The position numbers and the translations under genes are program-made. The notes below the pieces were generated by a model. It saw only the letters and a list, made by a program, of their open reading frames with translations, was not told the origin of the DNA and did no database searches. DNA of 18,669 nt from JACNLN01 sp964626495 (GTDB lineage Bacteria; Fidelibacterota; Marinisomatia; Marinisomatales; CAZVFT01): assembly GCA_964626495.1 (NCBI GenBank), contig CAZVFT010000050.1, forward strand, positions 1-18,669, read 5' to 3'. Shown here piece after piece: positions 7,788 through 16,172 of the stretch (positions are counted from its first letter, which is position 1; each line of letters begins with the position of its first letter).

Positions 7788-8867
7788 ATGTCAACCACCA
7801 GTAGAAGGGTTCAACAACTCCGTGATAAACTTGCAGAGGATTCACTTGACGGGATATTAATAACAAATATACCGAATGTCCGATATCTTTCTGGATTTAC
7901 CGGGTCGAGTGGCTCGTGCCTGATTTATTCCGACAAAGCATTTTTTATTAGCGATGGCAGATATCTGACACAATCTAAAAAACAAGTGAAAGAGATGGAG
8001 ATTGTCATTGGATCAGGTCGGCACGAGAATATCATCCAAAAGAACGATCTGATAAAAAAACGAATGTCCCTTGGAATTGAAGGGGAATATTTGACGGTAA
8101 ACCAGATGAATCGGCTTGGGGAAATCTTTCCTTCGATAGATTGGGAACCCACATTCCGGTATGTAGAGGAAATTGCTGCTGTAAAAGATGTAAGCGAACT
8201 TCGAGCAATCAAAACGGCGGTAGAAATAACAGATGAGGTGTTTGACCAAATTGTACCAGAGTTGCGGGTTGGTGCTGTTGAAAGGGAAATTGCAGCAAAG
8301 ATTTCGTATGCGTATAAACTTCTTGGCGCTCATAAGGATTCTTTTGAACCAATTGTAGCATCGGGCGCCAAATCTGCACTTCCCCATGCTGTTCCCGGTG
8401 ACAAAGTTTTTGAAGAAGGGGATTTCGTTGTGCTGGATTTCGGTGCCCAATATGACGGCTATCACGCTGATATGACCAGGACTGTTGTTATAGGACATGC
8501 CACGGATCGCCACATAGAAATTTACGATATTGTGAAAGAAGCTCAACAAAAGGGATGCAATACCGCTAAAGTTAATATGTCCTGTAAGGAGCTTGATTTC
8601 GTGGTGAGAAACCATATTTCCCAAAAAGGATTTGGTGATAACTTTGTACACGGTACTGGGCACGGATTGGGACTGGATGTCCACACGATGCCGTGGCTGT
8701 CACAGGAAAGTAAGGATACCCTTCTGGAGAATTATGTTATTACTATCGAGCCCGGGATTTATATTCCCGATTTTGGTGGAGTCAGGATTGAGGATGACGT
8801 GGTCATAAAGAAGGATGGTTGTGAGGTATTAAACAAGTCGCCAAGAGAGTTATTAATTCTTAGTTAA
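7788..8867 (+). CDS. M24 metallopeptidase, aminopeptidase P / Xaa-Pro dipeptidase type
   Basis: A 359-residue cytoplasmic peptidase that cleaves bonds involving proline in peptides. The N-terminal creatinase-like domain (about 1-130) has VRYLSGFTGSSG and ISDGRYLTQ, typical of short PepP/PepQ-like proteins. The C-terminal pita-bread domain has all five expected metal ligands: D217 in VVLDFGAQYDGYHADMTRT, D228 in the same motif, H292 in VHGTGHGLGLDVH, E321 in TIEPGIY and E335 in GVRIEDD. H200 in SALPHAVPG is the usual substrate-binding His. The length suits the PepQ/YpdF class rather than long PepP. The ATG directly follows the TPR gene's stop codon, and GAGAGGAAAGAG inside that gene can act as the ribosome binding site. 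Confidence 0.92.
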   Translation: MSTTSRRVQQLRDKLAEDSLDGILITNIPNVRYLSGFTGSSGSCLIYSDKAFFISDGRYLTQSKKQVKEMEIVIGSGRHENIIQKNDLIKKRMSLGIEGEYLTVNQMNRLGEIFPSIDWEPTFRYVEEIAAVKDVSELRAIKTAVEITDEVFDQIVPELRVGAVEREIAAKISYAYKLLGAHKDSFEPIVASGAKSALPHAVPGDKVFEEGDFVVLDFGAQYDGYHADMTRTVVIGHATDRHIEIYDIVKEAQQKGCNTAKVNMSCKELDFVVRNHISQKGFGDNFVHGTGHGLGLDVHTMPWLSQESKDTLLENYVITIEPGIYIPDFGGVRIEDDVVIKKDGCEVLNKSPRELLILS

Positions 8868-8895
8868 ATTTTTTACAATAACCGCAGATTCTACC

Positions 8896-9639
8896 TTGAT
8901 TCGTAATATTTTTTCCGATCCAGATTTCTATGATGCAGCATATTCGCACCGACATGAGGATATTGATTTTATTGTGGAATTGGCTGATCGAGCAGGAAGT
9001 CCGGTGCTTGAGTTGGCAGCTGGAACCGGTCGTCTGGCAATACCCCTCATCGAAAAAGGGCATACATACACCGGTCTGGATTTAAGTCCTGAATACGTTG
9101 CCCGAGCAAAAAAGAAGTTGAAGGTGTATGATCAACAGACAACTATTATTCAGGGTGATATGCGTAATTTTAACATTAATAAGTCATTCAATTTTATTTT
9201 CGTTGGATTTAACTCCATTCTTCATCTTATTTCAGATAATGACATATTTTCCTGTTATAAGTGCGCGTATGAACATTTAACCGATGAAGGAATTTTCCTG
9301 ATTGACTGTTTTGTGCCCAATCCAGACTTTCTTTATCGTGATGAAAGCAGGCTCTATCCTGCGATGGAATTTGACCATCCAAATGGTGAAAGGTGTATTG
9401 TAAAAGAAAAAAATCAATACGATTCAGGCAGCCAGATCAATCATATCTGGTGGTACTTATATCGGGATGGCTGTGATGATCCGGAAATTTATAAGTTTGA
9501 TATGCATATTGTTTACCCCGATACGATGGATAGACTTCTGACCGAAGCGGGATTTGTTATCAGGAAAAAACTTGGAGATTATGGCGGTTCTTCACTTGAC
9601 GAATTCAGTCGATTACAAATTTATGTGTGTGGAAAATGA
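8896..9639 (+). CDS. Class I SAM-dependent methyltransferase
   Basis: A 247-residue methyltransferase of the Methyltransf_25/11 type. The SAM-binding motif I is PVLELAAGTGRLAIPL (36-51), the acidic residue ending strand 2 is in TGLDLSPEYV (D62), and IIQGDMRNF (85-92) gives the adenine-contact motif. FNFIFVGFNSILHL matches the motif following the methyl site. The C-terminal half, with WWYLYRDG and MDRLLTEAGFVIRKKLGDYGG, is the usual lid and terminal strand. The substrate cannot be told from sequence. The start is assigned to TTG at 8896 because no in-frame ATG precedes the conserved FSDPDFYDAAY segment; no good ribosome binding site is visible. It shares a 4-base ATGA overlap with the next gene. 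Confidence 0.85.
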   Translation: MIRNIFSDPDFYDAAYSHRHEDIDFIVELADRAGSPVLELAAGTGRLAIPLIEKGHTYTGLDLSPEYVARAKKKLKVYDQQTTIIQGDMRNFNINKSFNFIFVGFNSILHLISDNDIFSCYKCAYEHLTDEGIFLIDCFVPNPDFLYRDESRLYPAMEFDHPNGERCIVKEKNQYDSGSQINHIWWYLYRDGCDDPEIYKFDMHIVYPDTMDRLLTEAGFVIRKKLGDYGGSSLDEFSRLQIYVCGK

Positions 9640-10238
9640 TTGACACAATTTTTCTCGATATTGGTGGCGTGCTTTTGAATCTTCATCCTGAACGAACCTT
9701 AACTTATCTGCGAGACTGCACAATTTTACCCACTGAGATTTTGCGGGAAGCAATGACTGACGATCTTCACGATCTCTATGAGAGGGGAATAATCAATGAT
9801 GATGAATTCTTTGAGGGATATCAGAGAAATCTTCCGCAACCCGATAGTTTGGAGAAGGATGATTTTTTTACAGCATGGTTAATGCTTTTAGGAAAACCGA
9901 CAAAAATTATGTCCCTGGCTGAACGTCTAAATGATGACTATGCTGTCTGGCTTTTATCTAACACGAACCCATTTCACATTAGATACCTCGAGAAAAAAAA
10001 TCAAATTGCAAAAGTAACAGGATATTTTTACTCATTTGAATTTGGCGTTAGGAAACCTGAGCCGGATTTTTTTGATGTGGCTCTGTCACTGTCTGGAGCC
10101 GATGTGGAAACATCTTTATTTGTGGATGATAAAATCGAAAATGTTATGGCAGCGGCAAATTTTGGTTTACAGACCATTTATTTCCAATCAGAGCATCAAC
10201 TCGAAGACGATATAACCAGTCTATTAAAATCGTCCTGA
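9636..10238 (+). CDS. HAD-superfamily phosphatase, YihX-like
   Basis: A 200-residue HAD-like hydrolase. Motif I is FLDIGGVLLNL (nucleophile D8), the DxGxVL variant common in the glucose-1-phosphatase/YihX group, where the second motif I Asp of other HADs is Gly. Motif II is LLSNTNPFH (S108), motif III is FGVRKPEPDFF (K140), and motif IV is SLFVDDKIENVMAA (D164, D165). A helical C1-type cap lies between about 15 and 85. The start is set at the ATG at 9636, giving an ATGA overlap with the methyltransferase stop; an ATG at 9627 in the same frame adds only MWK. The substrate is unknown, probably a small phosphate ester. Confidence 0.85.
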   Translation: MIDTIFLDIGGVLLNLHPERTLTYLRDCTILPTEILREAMTDDLHDLYERGIINDDEFFEGYQRNLPQPDSLEKDDFFTAWLMLLGKPTKIMSLAERLNDDYAVWLLSNTNPFHIRYLEKKNQIAKVTGYFYSFEFGVRKPEPDFFDVALSLSGADVETSLFVDDKIENVMAAANFGLQTIYFQSEHQLEDDITSLLKSS

Positions 10239-10290
10239 GTTAAAATCCTGTCTCATCTTTTCTAATTTTTCTTCTAAATTAAGATACGTT

Positions 10291-12690
10291 GTGAATGTAA
10301 ATAAAGATACCCTATCTCCGCAATCTTCAAACCGGCTCTGGGATGTAATTAAATCTCAGTTCGGAACTTCCATTGAACATGTTCACCAAATCCCAGCCAG
10401 CGATGGTGAGTATGCAGACTATCCAAATGATATTGATAAAAGGATCACCAACGCCATGAAAAAGCGTGAAATCGGGAAGTTGTATTCCCATCAACGAACC
10501 TGTTGGGATCTGATTCGTGCTGGTAAGAATGTTGTGGTGGTAACACCTACAGCTTCAGGAAAAACTCTGTGTTATAATATGCCTGTTCTTCAGTCCATTT
10601 TTGAGGATTCCAGTTCGAAGGCACTGTATCTTTTCCCCACCAAAGCTCTGTCACAAGATCAGGTAGCAGAACTGAATGAGGTAGTAGATGAGGTGGGGGA
10701 ACCCATCAAGGTGTACACATTTGATGGAGATACCCCTCAGAGTGCCCGAAAAGCCATTCGAAAGCAGGGAGATGTGGTGGTGACAAACCCTGATATGCTC
10801 CATCAGGGAATTCTTCCTCATCATACAAAATGGATTAATCTGTTCCAGAATCTGAAATATGTGGTGATTGATGAATTGCATTCTTACCGTGGTGTCTTTG
10901 GAAGTCACGTTGCAGATGTGATTCGCCGACTGAAACGGGTCTGCGAATTCCACGGCTCATCACCCCAGTTTATCTGCTGTTCTGCTACCATCGCAAATCC
11001 AAAGGAACATGCGGAAGCTCTTACAGAACTTGAGATGATATTAGTAGACAGGTCTGGGTCTCCAACAAGCGAAAAATATTTTATTTTTTACAATCCGCCG
11101 GTTGTGAATAAACAGCTTGGGATCCGGAGCAATTATCTGAAAGAAGTGCGAAAGTTTGCCACTGTATTACTTAAACATGATATTTCTACCATCGTGTTTG
11201 CCCTGAGCCGGCTTAATGTGGAGGTGATTACTAAATACCTCAAAGATGAGTTTGAGTCCGATAGAAAGAGATTGGTTGCCGGTGAAATTGTGGCGGGTTA
11301 TCGAGGCGGATATCTCCCTAACCGCCGCCGGGAGATTGAACGTGGACTTCGATCTGGTCATCTGAAAGGGGTGGTGGCAACAAACGCTCTGGAGTTAGGG
11401 ATTGATATCGGGAGTCTCGACGCAGCCGTCCTGGCAGGTTATCCCGGGACCATTGCTTCCACCTGGCAACAGGCAGGCAGAGCGGGTCGGCGGGAGCGTA
11501 CTGCTGTGGCAATTTTAGTAGGTCGATCAAATCCCCTGGATCAATTTCTGATGAGTAATCCTCACTACTTTTTTGGATTGACCCCTGAACATGCCCGGAT
11601 AAATCCCGATAATCTCACAATCTTAGTGGATCATATTAAATGTGCAGCTTTTGAGTTACCCTTTCAGAAAGGAGAAGTATTTGGGAATGTTACGGCTCGT
11701 GATGTGAACGAGATCCTTGAATTTCTTGAAGAGGGAAATGTGATTCATCTGGATAGCAACCAGTGGCACTGGATGGAAGATGTCTATCCGGCGGTGAATG
11801 TCTCCTTGCGTCGTATTGAGAAGGGGAATTTTGTGGTGGTAAAAAATGAGGATGAATCGAATATTATTGCTGAAGTGGATTACAGTAGTGCCATTACCAC
11901 CATTTATCCCGAAGCCATTTATATGACCGATGGCAAGGAATATATCGTGGATGAATTAGACTGGGAAGGACAGAAAGCCATCGTGAGGGAAACTGATTCG
12001 AACTACTATACCGATGCCATCGATTACACCAGTGTCAAGGTTCTGGATGAGTTTGAAAGCCAGAGGGTAAAAAAGATAGATGTATCATTAGGTGAGGTAC
12101 AGGTGACCACACGGGCTGTGGGGTATAAAAAGATAAAATTTTACACTATGGAAAATGTGGGTTATGGTGATATTAATCTCGAGGATATGGAGATGATCAC
12201 AACCGCATACTGGTTTACCCTGCCAGAGATGTTGCTACAGAAATTACCCTACTCGCGATCAGATATCATAGATGGTGTATTGGGAATATCTAATGCTTTG
12301 CATTACATCTGCGCTTTAAACCTGATGTGTACTGTAATGGATATCCACAGGAGTATTGGAGATAAGTCAGCTGAATGGTATGTGAGGAATGTATTTGGCG
12401 ATCGCGGAATCTATTCCACTTCTGATGGTAAGTTAACCGATAACAAAGTTCAGACCTCCATTTTGTCTCACTTCCAACCTACCATCTTTATATACGATAA
12501 TTACCAGGGTGGTGTGGGGTTCAGCCAACAATTATATGACCTGCATGATGACCTTCTCGATCAAACTCTTTGTCTTATCTCCAGATGTGTCTGCAGTGAG
12601 GGGTGTCCATCTTGTGTGGGACCGGCAAAGGAGGTGGGTGTTAAAAGCAAACATGTGAGCATAGATATTCTCAAGTTGATCCTTGAATAA
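10291..12690 (+). CDS. mrfA: MrfA-like (YprA) DEAD/DEAH-box DNA helicase with C-terminal DUF1998/zinc motif
   Basis: A 799-residue superfamily 2 helicase. N-terminal motor: Walker A TPTASGKT (85-92), motif Ia YLFPTKALSQDQ, Ib VVTNPDML, DEAH-box variant VVIDELHSYRG (D194-H197) and SAT (231-233). Second RecA domain: TIVFALSRLNVEV, YRGGYLPNRRREIERG, ATNALELGIDIG and QQAGRAGRR. The C-terminal part ends with four close cysteines C766, C768, C772 and C775 (CVCSEGCPSC), the zinc-binding pattern of the MrfA/Hrq1 group (DUF1998). In Bacillus MrfA works with the exonuclease MrfB in repair of mitomycin-type adducts. A MrfB-type gene lies two genes downstream, which strongly supports the same role. The start codon is GTG; the ribosome binding site is weak. 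Slightly longer than Bacillus MrfA (about 750 residues). Confidence 0.92.
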   Translation: MNVNKDTLSPQSSNRLWDVIKSQFGTSIEHVHQIPASDGEYADYPNDIDKRITNAMKKREIGKLYSHQRTCWDLIRAGKNVVVVTPTASGKTLCYNMPVLQSIFEDSSSKALYLFPTKALSQDQVAELNEVVDEVGEPIKVYTFDGDTPQSARKAIRKQGDVVVTNPDMLHQGILPHHTKWINLFQNLKYVVIDELHSYRGVFGSHVADVIRRLKRVCEFHGSSPQFICCSATIANPKEHAEALTELEMILVDRSGSPTSEKYFIFYNPPVVNKQLGIRSNYLKEVRKFATVLLKHDISTIVFALSRLNVEVITKYLKDEFESDRKRLVAGEIVAGYRGGYLPNRRREIERGLRSGHLKGVVATNALELGIDIGSLDAAVLAGYPGTIASTWQQAGRAGRRERTAVAILVGRSNPLDQFLMSNPHYFFGLTPEHARINPDNLTILVDHIKCAAFELPFQKGEVFGNVTARDVNEILEFLEEGNVIHLDSNQWHWMEDVYPAVNVSLRRIEKGNFVVVKNEDESNIIAEVDYSSAITTIYPEAIYMTDGKEYIVDELDWEGQKAIVRETDSNYYTDAIDYTSVKVLDEFESQRVKKIDVSLGEVQVTTRAVGYKKIKFYTMENVGYGDINLEDMEMITTAYWFTLPEMLLQKLPYSRSDIIDGVLGISNALHYICALNLMCTVMDIHRSIGDKSAEWYVRNVFGDRGIYSTSDGKLTDNKVQTSILSHFQPTIFIYDNYQGGVGFSQQLYDLHDDLLDQTLCLISRCVCSEGCPSCVGPAKEVGVKSKHVSIDILKLILE

Positions 12691-12821
12691 TTTTTCCTAC
12701 TTTGCACACAACTTTTCAATTTCAACAGGTTAAGAGAAGATAAAAAAGTTTTTTTATTGTTTACTGAAAAAGAATATATAATATCACTTAACGACAATTA
12801 CCATTGAGAGGGAGTTAATAA
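12691..12821. promoter_or_regulatory. AT-rich gap with possible weak promoter and a ribosome binding site for mutY
   Basis: The 131-base gap holds AAAAAA-G-TTTTTTT (12742-12755). TTGTTT (12757-12762) and TATAAT (12777-12782) are separated by only 14 bases, shorter than ideal, so a promoter is possible but unproven. GGGAG at 12809-12813 is well spaced for the TTG start at 12822. Confidence 0.3.
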
Positions 12822-13886
12822 TTGAGAGATTTTCCCGCGTTGTTGATAAGCTGGTATAGAAAGAACAAACGTTTGCTTCCCTGGCGAGATGAAGTCGATC
12901 CATACAAAATTTGGCTGTCTGAAGTTATGCTTCAGCAGACACAGGTGGATACGGTCATTCCATATTATAAGAAATGGATCCAGCGATTTCCTGACATCAA
13001 CTCAGTAGCAGAAGCTTCCCAGGATGAGGTGCTGAAATATTGGGAAGGACTTGGCTATTACTCACGATGTAGAAATTTTCACAAAGCCTGTCAGATTGTT
13101 GACAATGATTATGATAGGGAAATTCCCAATCAATTAGAAGGCTTTCGGAAACTTCCCGGAGTGGGAGATTATACCGCAGCGGCTGTTCTTTCTTTTGCCT
13201 TTAAAAGAGCCATTCCTGTTATTGATGGGAATGTGAGCCGGGTAATGTCAAGACTTGTGAAATTTTCGGAACCAGTGGAAAAAGGCAGAACAATATTCAG
13301 GAAACAGCTTAAAGAATGGATTGATCCAGAAAATCCCGGTGAATTCAATCAAGCGATGATGGAACTGGGGAGTCTTGTTTGCTTTCGGAATCAACCGCAC
13401 TGTTTTAAATGTCCTATTACAGGTTTTTGTGCGGGTTATAAATCGGGTTCTCCTGTAAAATATCCCAGGAAGGTATCACGAAGTCCGATTCCACATAAAA
13501 CGATGGCGTCAGCAGTCATCTGGAATGATAATAAATTTTTTATTCAAAAGAGACCCTCCGATAGTCTTCTTGGAGGATTATGGGAATTACCTGCGATAGA
13601 GGTGACAGATAAGAAATCGAAAGAACATCAACTTGCGAAAGGCATCCAGGAGTGCATTGGATTTGAGATCCAACCTGTCACTAAAATAGGTGCTGTACTA
13701 CATGCTTATTCCCATTTCAAAGTAACCCTCCACGGTTATCATTGTTGGTTGATAAAAAATAGTCTTCCTGAAAACACGACAAAAAAACAAAGATGGATTT
13801 CACCTGATGGAATTTCTCATTATCCCTTTCCCAAGGTTAATCATAAATTATTTGAAATATTACAGGAACGGAATTGGGAACAATGA
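12822..13886 (+). CDS. mutY: A/G-specific adenine DNA glycosylase MutY
   Basis: A 354-residue glycosylase that removes adenine mispaired with 8-oxoguanine. The catalytic domain has PWRDEVDPYKIWLSEVMLQQTQV with E34, the helix-hairpin-helix LPGVGDYTAAAVLSFAF (111-127) and D135 in IPVIDGNVSRV; E34 and D135 match the E. coli catalytic pair E37 and D138. The [4Fe-4S] cluster ligands C187, C194, C197 and C203 have the canonical C-x6-C-x2-C-x5-C spacing. A C-terminal NUDIX-like domain (about 227-354, with SLLGGLWELPAIEV) recognises 8-oxoG. The start is TTG, supported by GGGAG at 12809-12813. It lies between the MrfA-like and MrfB-like genes and overlaps the latter by 4 bases, so it is translationally coupled to it. 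Confidence 0.96.
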   Translation: MRDFPALLISWYRKNKRLLPWRDEVDPYKIWLSEVMLQQTQVDTVIPYYKKWIQRFPDINSVAEASQDEVLKYWEGLGYYSRCRNFHKACQIVDNDYDREIPNQLEGFRKLPGVGDYTAAAVLSFAFKRAIPVIDGNVSRVMSRLVKFSEPVEKGRTIFRKQLKEWIDPENPGEFNQAMMELGSLVCFRNQPHCFKCPITGFCAGYKSGSPVKYPRKVSRSPIPHKTMASAVIWNDNKFFIQKRPSDSLLGGLWELPAIEVTDKKSKEHQLAKGIQECIGFEIQPVTKIGAVLHAYSHFKVTLHGYHCWLIKNSLPENTTKKQRWISPDGISHYPFPKVNHKLFEILQERNWEQ

Positions 13887-15202
13887 AACGAAATCACCTG
13901 CAGGAATCTCTTGAGAGGATGCGTAAGGAAGAACGGCGATCTTCTCCTATTCCTGGACAGCAATCGGAACGGAAACAATCATCTATAAAAGAGAACCTTG
14001 ATCGCCTCTATTCCCGGAAACAAACCATCAAACAATTCCCCGATGATTCCATGACCAGGCAGTTTCGCGGGATGCATGAATTTGTGGAAGGCGAGTATGT
14101 AAGTACCCATTTTGGTGATATATTTGTGGGAAAGGTACGATATCACAAGGAGGACAAACACGGGAAGATCCCACTTCTTTCCATTCGCGATGTTTCTGAT
14201 GACTGGATGTCAAGGTGGGGTAAATTTTCGAGACCAAAGAAATTTAACTATCGAAAAACGATTTTTGTTGATACTGAGACTTCCGGATTGGCAGGTGCAG
14301 GAGGAACCATTGCTTTTCTCATAGGTATTGGATATTTTTACAGGAATGAATTTCGGGTGGAGCAATTTTTTGCTGATTCTCATTCGAGAGAGGAAGGGAT
14401 GCTCGATTTGGTAGCTGATTTTGTGGAACCCTTTGATACATTGGTAACTTTTAATGGGAAAACTTTTGATATTCCTCTTTTAGAAACACGGTATCTGTTA
14501 AAGCGAAAACAGAGCACATTTATCACTATGGATCATCTAGATTTATTGCATCCCAGCCGGCAGCTTTGGAATCTTACTCTGGAAGATTGCAAGTTGCAGA
14601 CAATAGAAAAGAAATTACTTAAGTTCCAGCGTGTGGATGATTTACCTGGGAGTGAAGTTCCTGAAGCGTATTTCAGATATATCAGATATCACGATCCAGA
14701 TCCATTATTTAAAGTGTTCAAACATAACGCTGATGACATCGCATCATTGGTGGTTTTAACGTATCTTCTATGGAAACAGACAAACGGGATTGAAGAGACG
14801 AAAGATCCCTCTGTTGCATTTTCCAGAGGGAAGATTTTTAGAAGATACAATCAGCCTGAAAAAGCAATTGGTTCAATGGAAACAGCTATTCAACATGAGT
14901 CTTCCAGTCATAGAAGAATGTTAATCAGATCACATCTTTCTATGTTATACAAATCAAAAAGAGATTGGGTAAATGCAGTAACTGTATGGAAAGAGATGAT
15001 TGATGAAGCAGTCCCCTTTTATCTACTTCCCTACGTTGAACTGGCAAAATATTATGAACATCGGATAAAGGATATTCCGCAGGCTAAACTGGTAGCAGAA
15101 ATGGCTCTTGAAAGGATTCCCCCTCACCACACGCGGGGTATTGATGAACTTCACTATCGGCTTGACAGACTCAGGAGAAAATCAGAACAATTAGATGACT
15201 AA
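13883..15202 (+). CDS. mrfB: MrfB-like (YprB) DEDDh exonuclease with TPR-like C terminus
   Basis: A 439-residue protein whose centre is a YprB-type RNase H-like exonuclease domain. The DEDDh residues are D130 and E132 in FVDTETSGLAG, D196 in FNGKTFDIPLL, H281 and D285 in KHNADDIASL. The N terminus is a charged, probably disordered arm rich in Lys/Arg/Gln. After about residue 305 come TPR-like helices (SRGKIFRRYNQPEKAIGSME..., SHLSMLYKSKRDWVNAV..., LAKYYEHRIKDIPQAKLVAEMAL), as in Bacillus YprB. In Bacillus, MrfB is the nuclease partner of MrfA in adduct repair. The ATG at 13883 overlaps the MutY TGA (ATGA); a TTG at 13874 in the same frame is less likely. The gene overlaps the downstream acyltransferase by 8 bases. 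Confidence 0.88.
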   Translation: MKRNHLQESLERMRKEERRSSPIPGQQSERKQSSIKENLDRLYSRKQTIKQFPDDSMTRQFRGMHEFVEGEYVSTHFGDIFVGKVRYHKEDKHGKIPLLSIRDVSDDWMSRWGKFSRPKKFNYRKTIFVDTETSGLAGAGGTIAFLIGIGYFYRNEFRVEQFFADSHSREEGMLDLVADFVEPFDTLVTFNGKTFDIPLLETRYLLKRKQSTFITMDHLDLLHPSRQLWNLTLEDCKLQTIEKKLLKFQRVDDLPGSEVPEAYFRYIRYHDPDPLFKVFKHNADDIASLVVLTYLLWKQTNGIEETKDPSVAFSRGKIFRRYNQPEKAIGSMETAIQHESSSHRRMLIRSHLSMLYKSKRDWVNAVTVWKEMIDEAVPFYLLPYVELAKYYEHRIKDIPQAKLVAEMALERIPPHHTRGIDELHYRLDRLRRKSEQLDD

Positions 15203-15908
15203 CATCGTTTTCAAAACCATCCTGTCACTCATTCTTTGGCCGTTTGTCTTCATGTCATTTCTCATTGGAGGCACAGTCCTACTTATTCTTATGGTCTTTA
15301 TACACCCACGTCATCTGACACCAATCAAAAGATTTCTCAGCATACTGATTCTTCTTTCATCCGGGATATTACTTGAGGTTAAAGGGAAAAAGAATGTTAG
15401 TCCGAATAAATGCTACATCTGGATGTTGAATCACCAGTCGGTTCTTGATGTTTTCGTAATCATGGCAACTATACCTCAGTATGCTGTTGGTGTGGAAGCA
15501 GTACATCACTTCAAATGGCCACTCTGGGGTTGGATTATCAGACGATGGGGGAATATCCCCATAGATCGGCTGAACCTGAACAAAGCTATTGAAAGCATTG
15601 AAAAAGCAAAAGAAGTTCTTAATAATGGCACTTCTATCATGATAGCCCCCGAAGGAACAAGAACAATCACCGGTGAGCTTATGCCATTTAAAAAGGGTCC
15701 CTTTCATCTGGCTCTGGGAACAAAAGCAGAAATTTTGCCTATTGGGATTAAGGGAACGCTTAAAATAATAAGCAAAACCGACTGGCGAATATCTCCTGGG
15801 AGAGTGATAGTAAGGATCGGGAAACCTATTTCGTACAAGGACTACAAAGATATGTCTGTGGAAGAATTAAGGGATTACATTCGTTCCAAGATTCAAGTCC
15901 TGTCATAA
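15195..15908 (+). CDS. plsC: 1-acyl-sn-glycerol-3-phosphate acyltransferase (PlsC family)
   Basis: A 237-residue membrane-bound acyltransferase that converts lysophosphatidate to phosphatidate in phospholipid synthesis. Two hydrophobic segments lie at the N terminus (about 6-36 and 46-62). Motif I is NHQSVLD (H80, D85), motif II is GNIPIDR (R125), motif III is APEGTRT (E153-R156) and motif IV is the later ILPIGIKGT. Length and motif order match the family. The ATG at 15195 sits inside the end of the MrfB-like gene, 8 bases overlapping, so it is coupled to the repair genes though its function is unrelated. It is the last likely host gene before the insertion-sequence region. Confidence 0.92.
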   Translation: MTNIVFKTILSLILWPFVFMSFLIGGTVLLILMVFIHPRHLTPIKRFLSILILLSSGILLEVKGKKNVSPNKCYIWMLNHQSVLDVFVIMATIPQYAVGVEAVHHFKWPLWGWIIRRWGNIPIDRLNLNKAIESIEKAKEVLNNGTSIMIAPEGTRTITGELMPFKKGPFHLALGTKAEILPIGIKGTLKIISKTDWRISPGRVIVRIGKPISYKDYKDMSVEELRDYIRSKIQVLS

Positions 15909-16172
15909 GATATTAAAAATCCACTACTGTGAGCTTAAAATAGATTTCTTGAATTCTCTGTTAAAAATCATCATTAACTGCCCATCGGACATACAGGCAA
16001 GGCTTGTACCGAGCCAAAACCCTAAACGAAGTGATAGAACAAACGAGGGAACTGGAATTATATAAAATAGTGTGGTCTAATGTTCGAGACCGCATGTTTA
16101 TCCATAGAAAAAAAGCTCCTTTCTTAGTATTATTTGGAGTAATAATAAAAGACACAAGAAAGGAGCATAACG
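15909..16172 (+). other. IS110 leader region: structured non-coding DNA, candidate bridge-RNA locus
   Basis: 264 bases between plsC and the IS110 transposase. A 7-bp stem (16072-16078 with 16087-16093, core GGTCT/AGACC, one T:G pair) and a nested hairpin at 16115-16166 are visible. In IS110-group elements the space upstream of the recombinase encodes a bridge RNA with loops that pair with target and donor DNA; by position this region could do so, but I could not identify guide segments or the exact left end of the element. Short ORFs here lack family support. Confidence 0.35.
16115..16166 (+). promoter_or_regulatory. Inverted repeat that would hide the transposase ribosome binding site
   Basis: GCTCCTTTCTT (16115-16125) is the exact reverse complement of AAGAAAGGAGC (16156-16166). 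Within the 30-base loop TATTATT (16128-16134) pairs with AATAATA (16141-16147). The right arm contains the AAAGGAG Shine-Dalgarno sequence 7 bases before the ATG at 16173, so an mRNA reading through from outside would fold it into a stem. Confidence 0.75.

Noticed and set aside
8013..8684. Long minus-strand ORF of 223 residues opposite the M24 peptidase
   Set aside because: It is the antisense shadow of a well-supported gene with all catalytic residues, and has Cys/Phe/Tyr-rich low-credibility composition.
15549..15561. GGGGAATATCCCC palindrome in plsC
   Set aside because: It encodes the conserved GNIPID motif in frame, so it is ordinary coding sequence and not an insertion.
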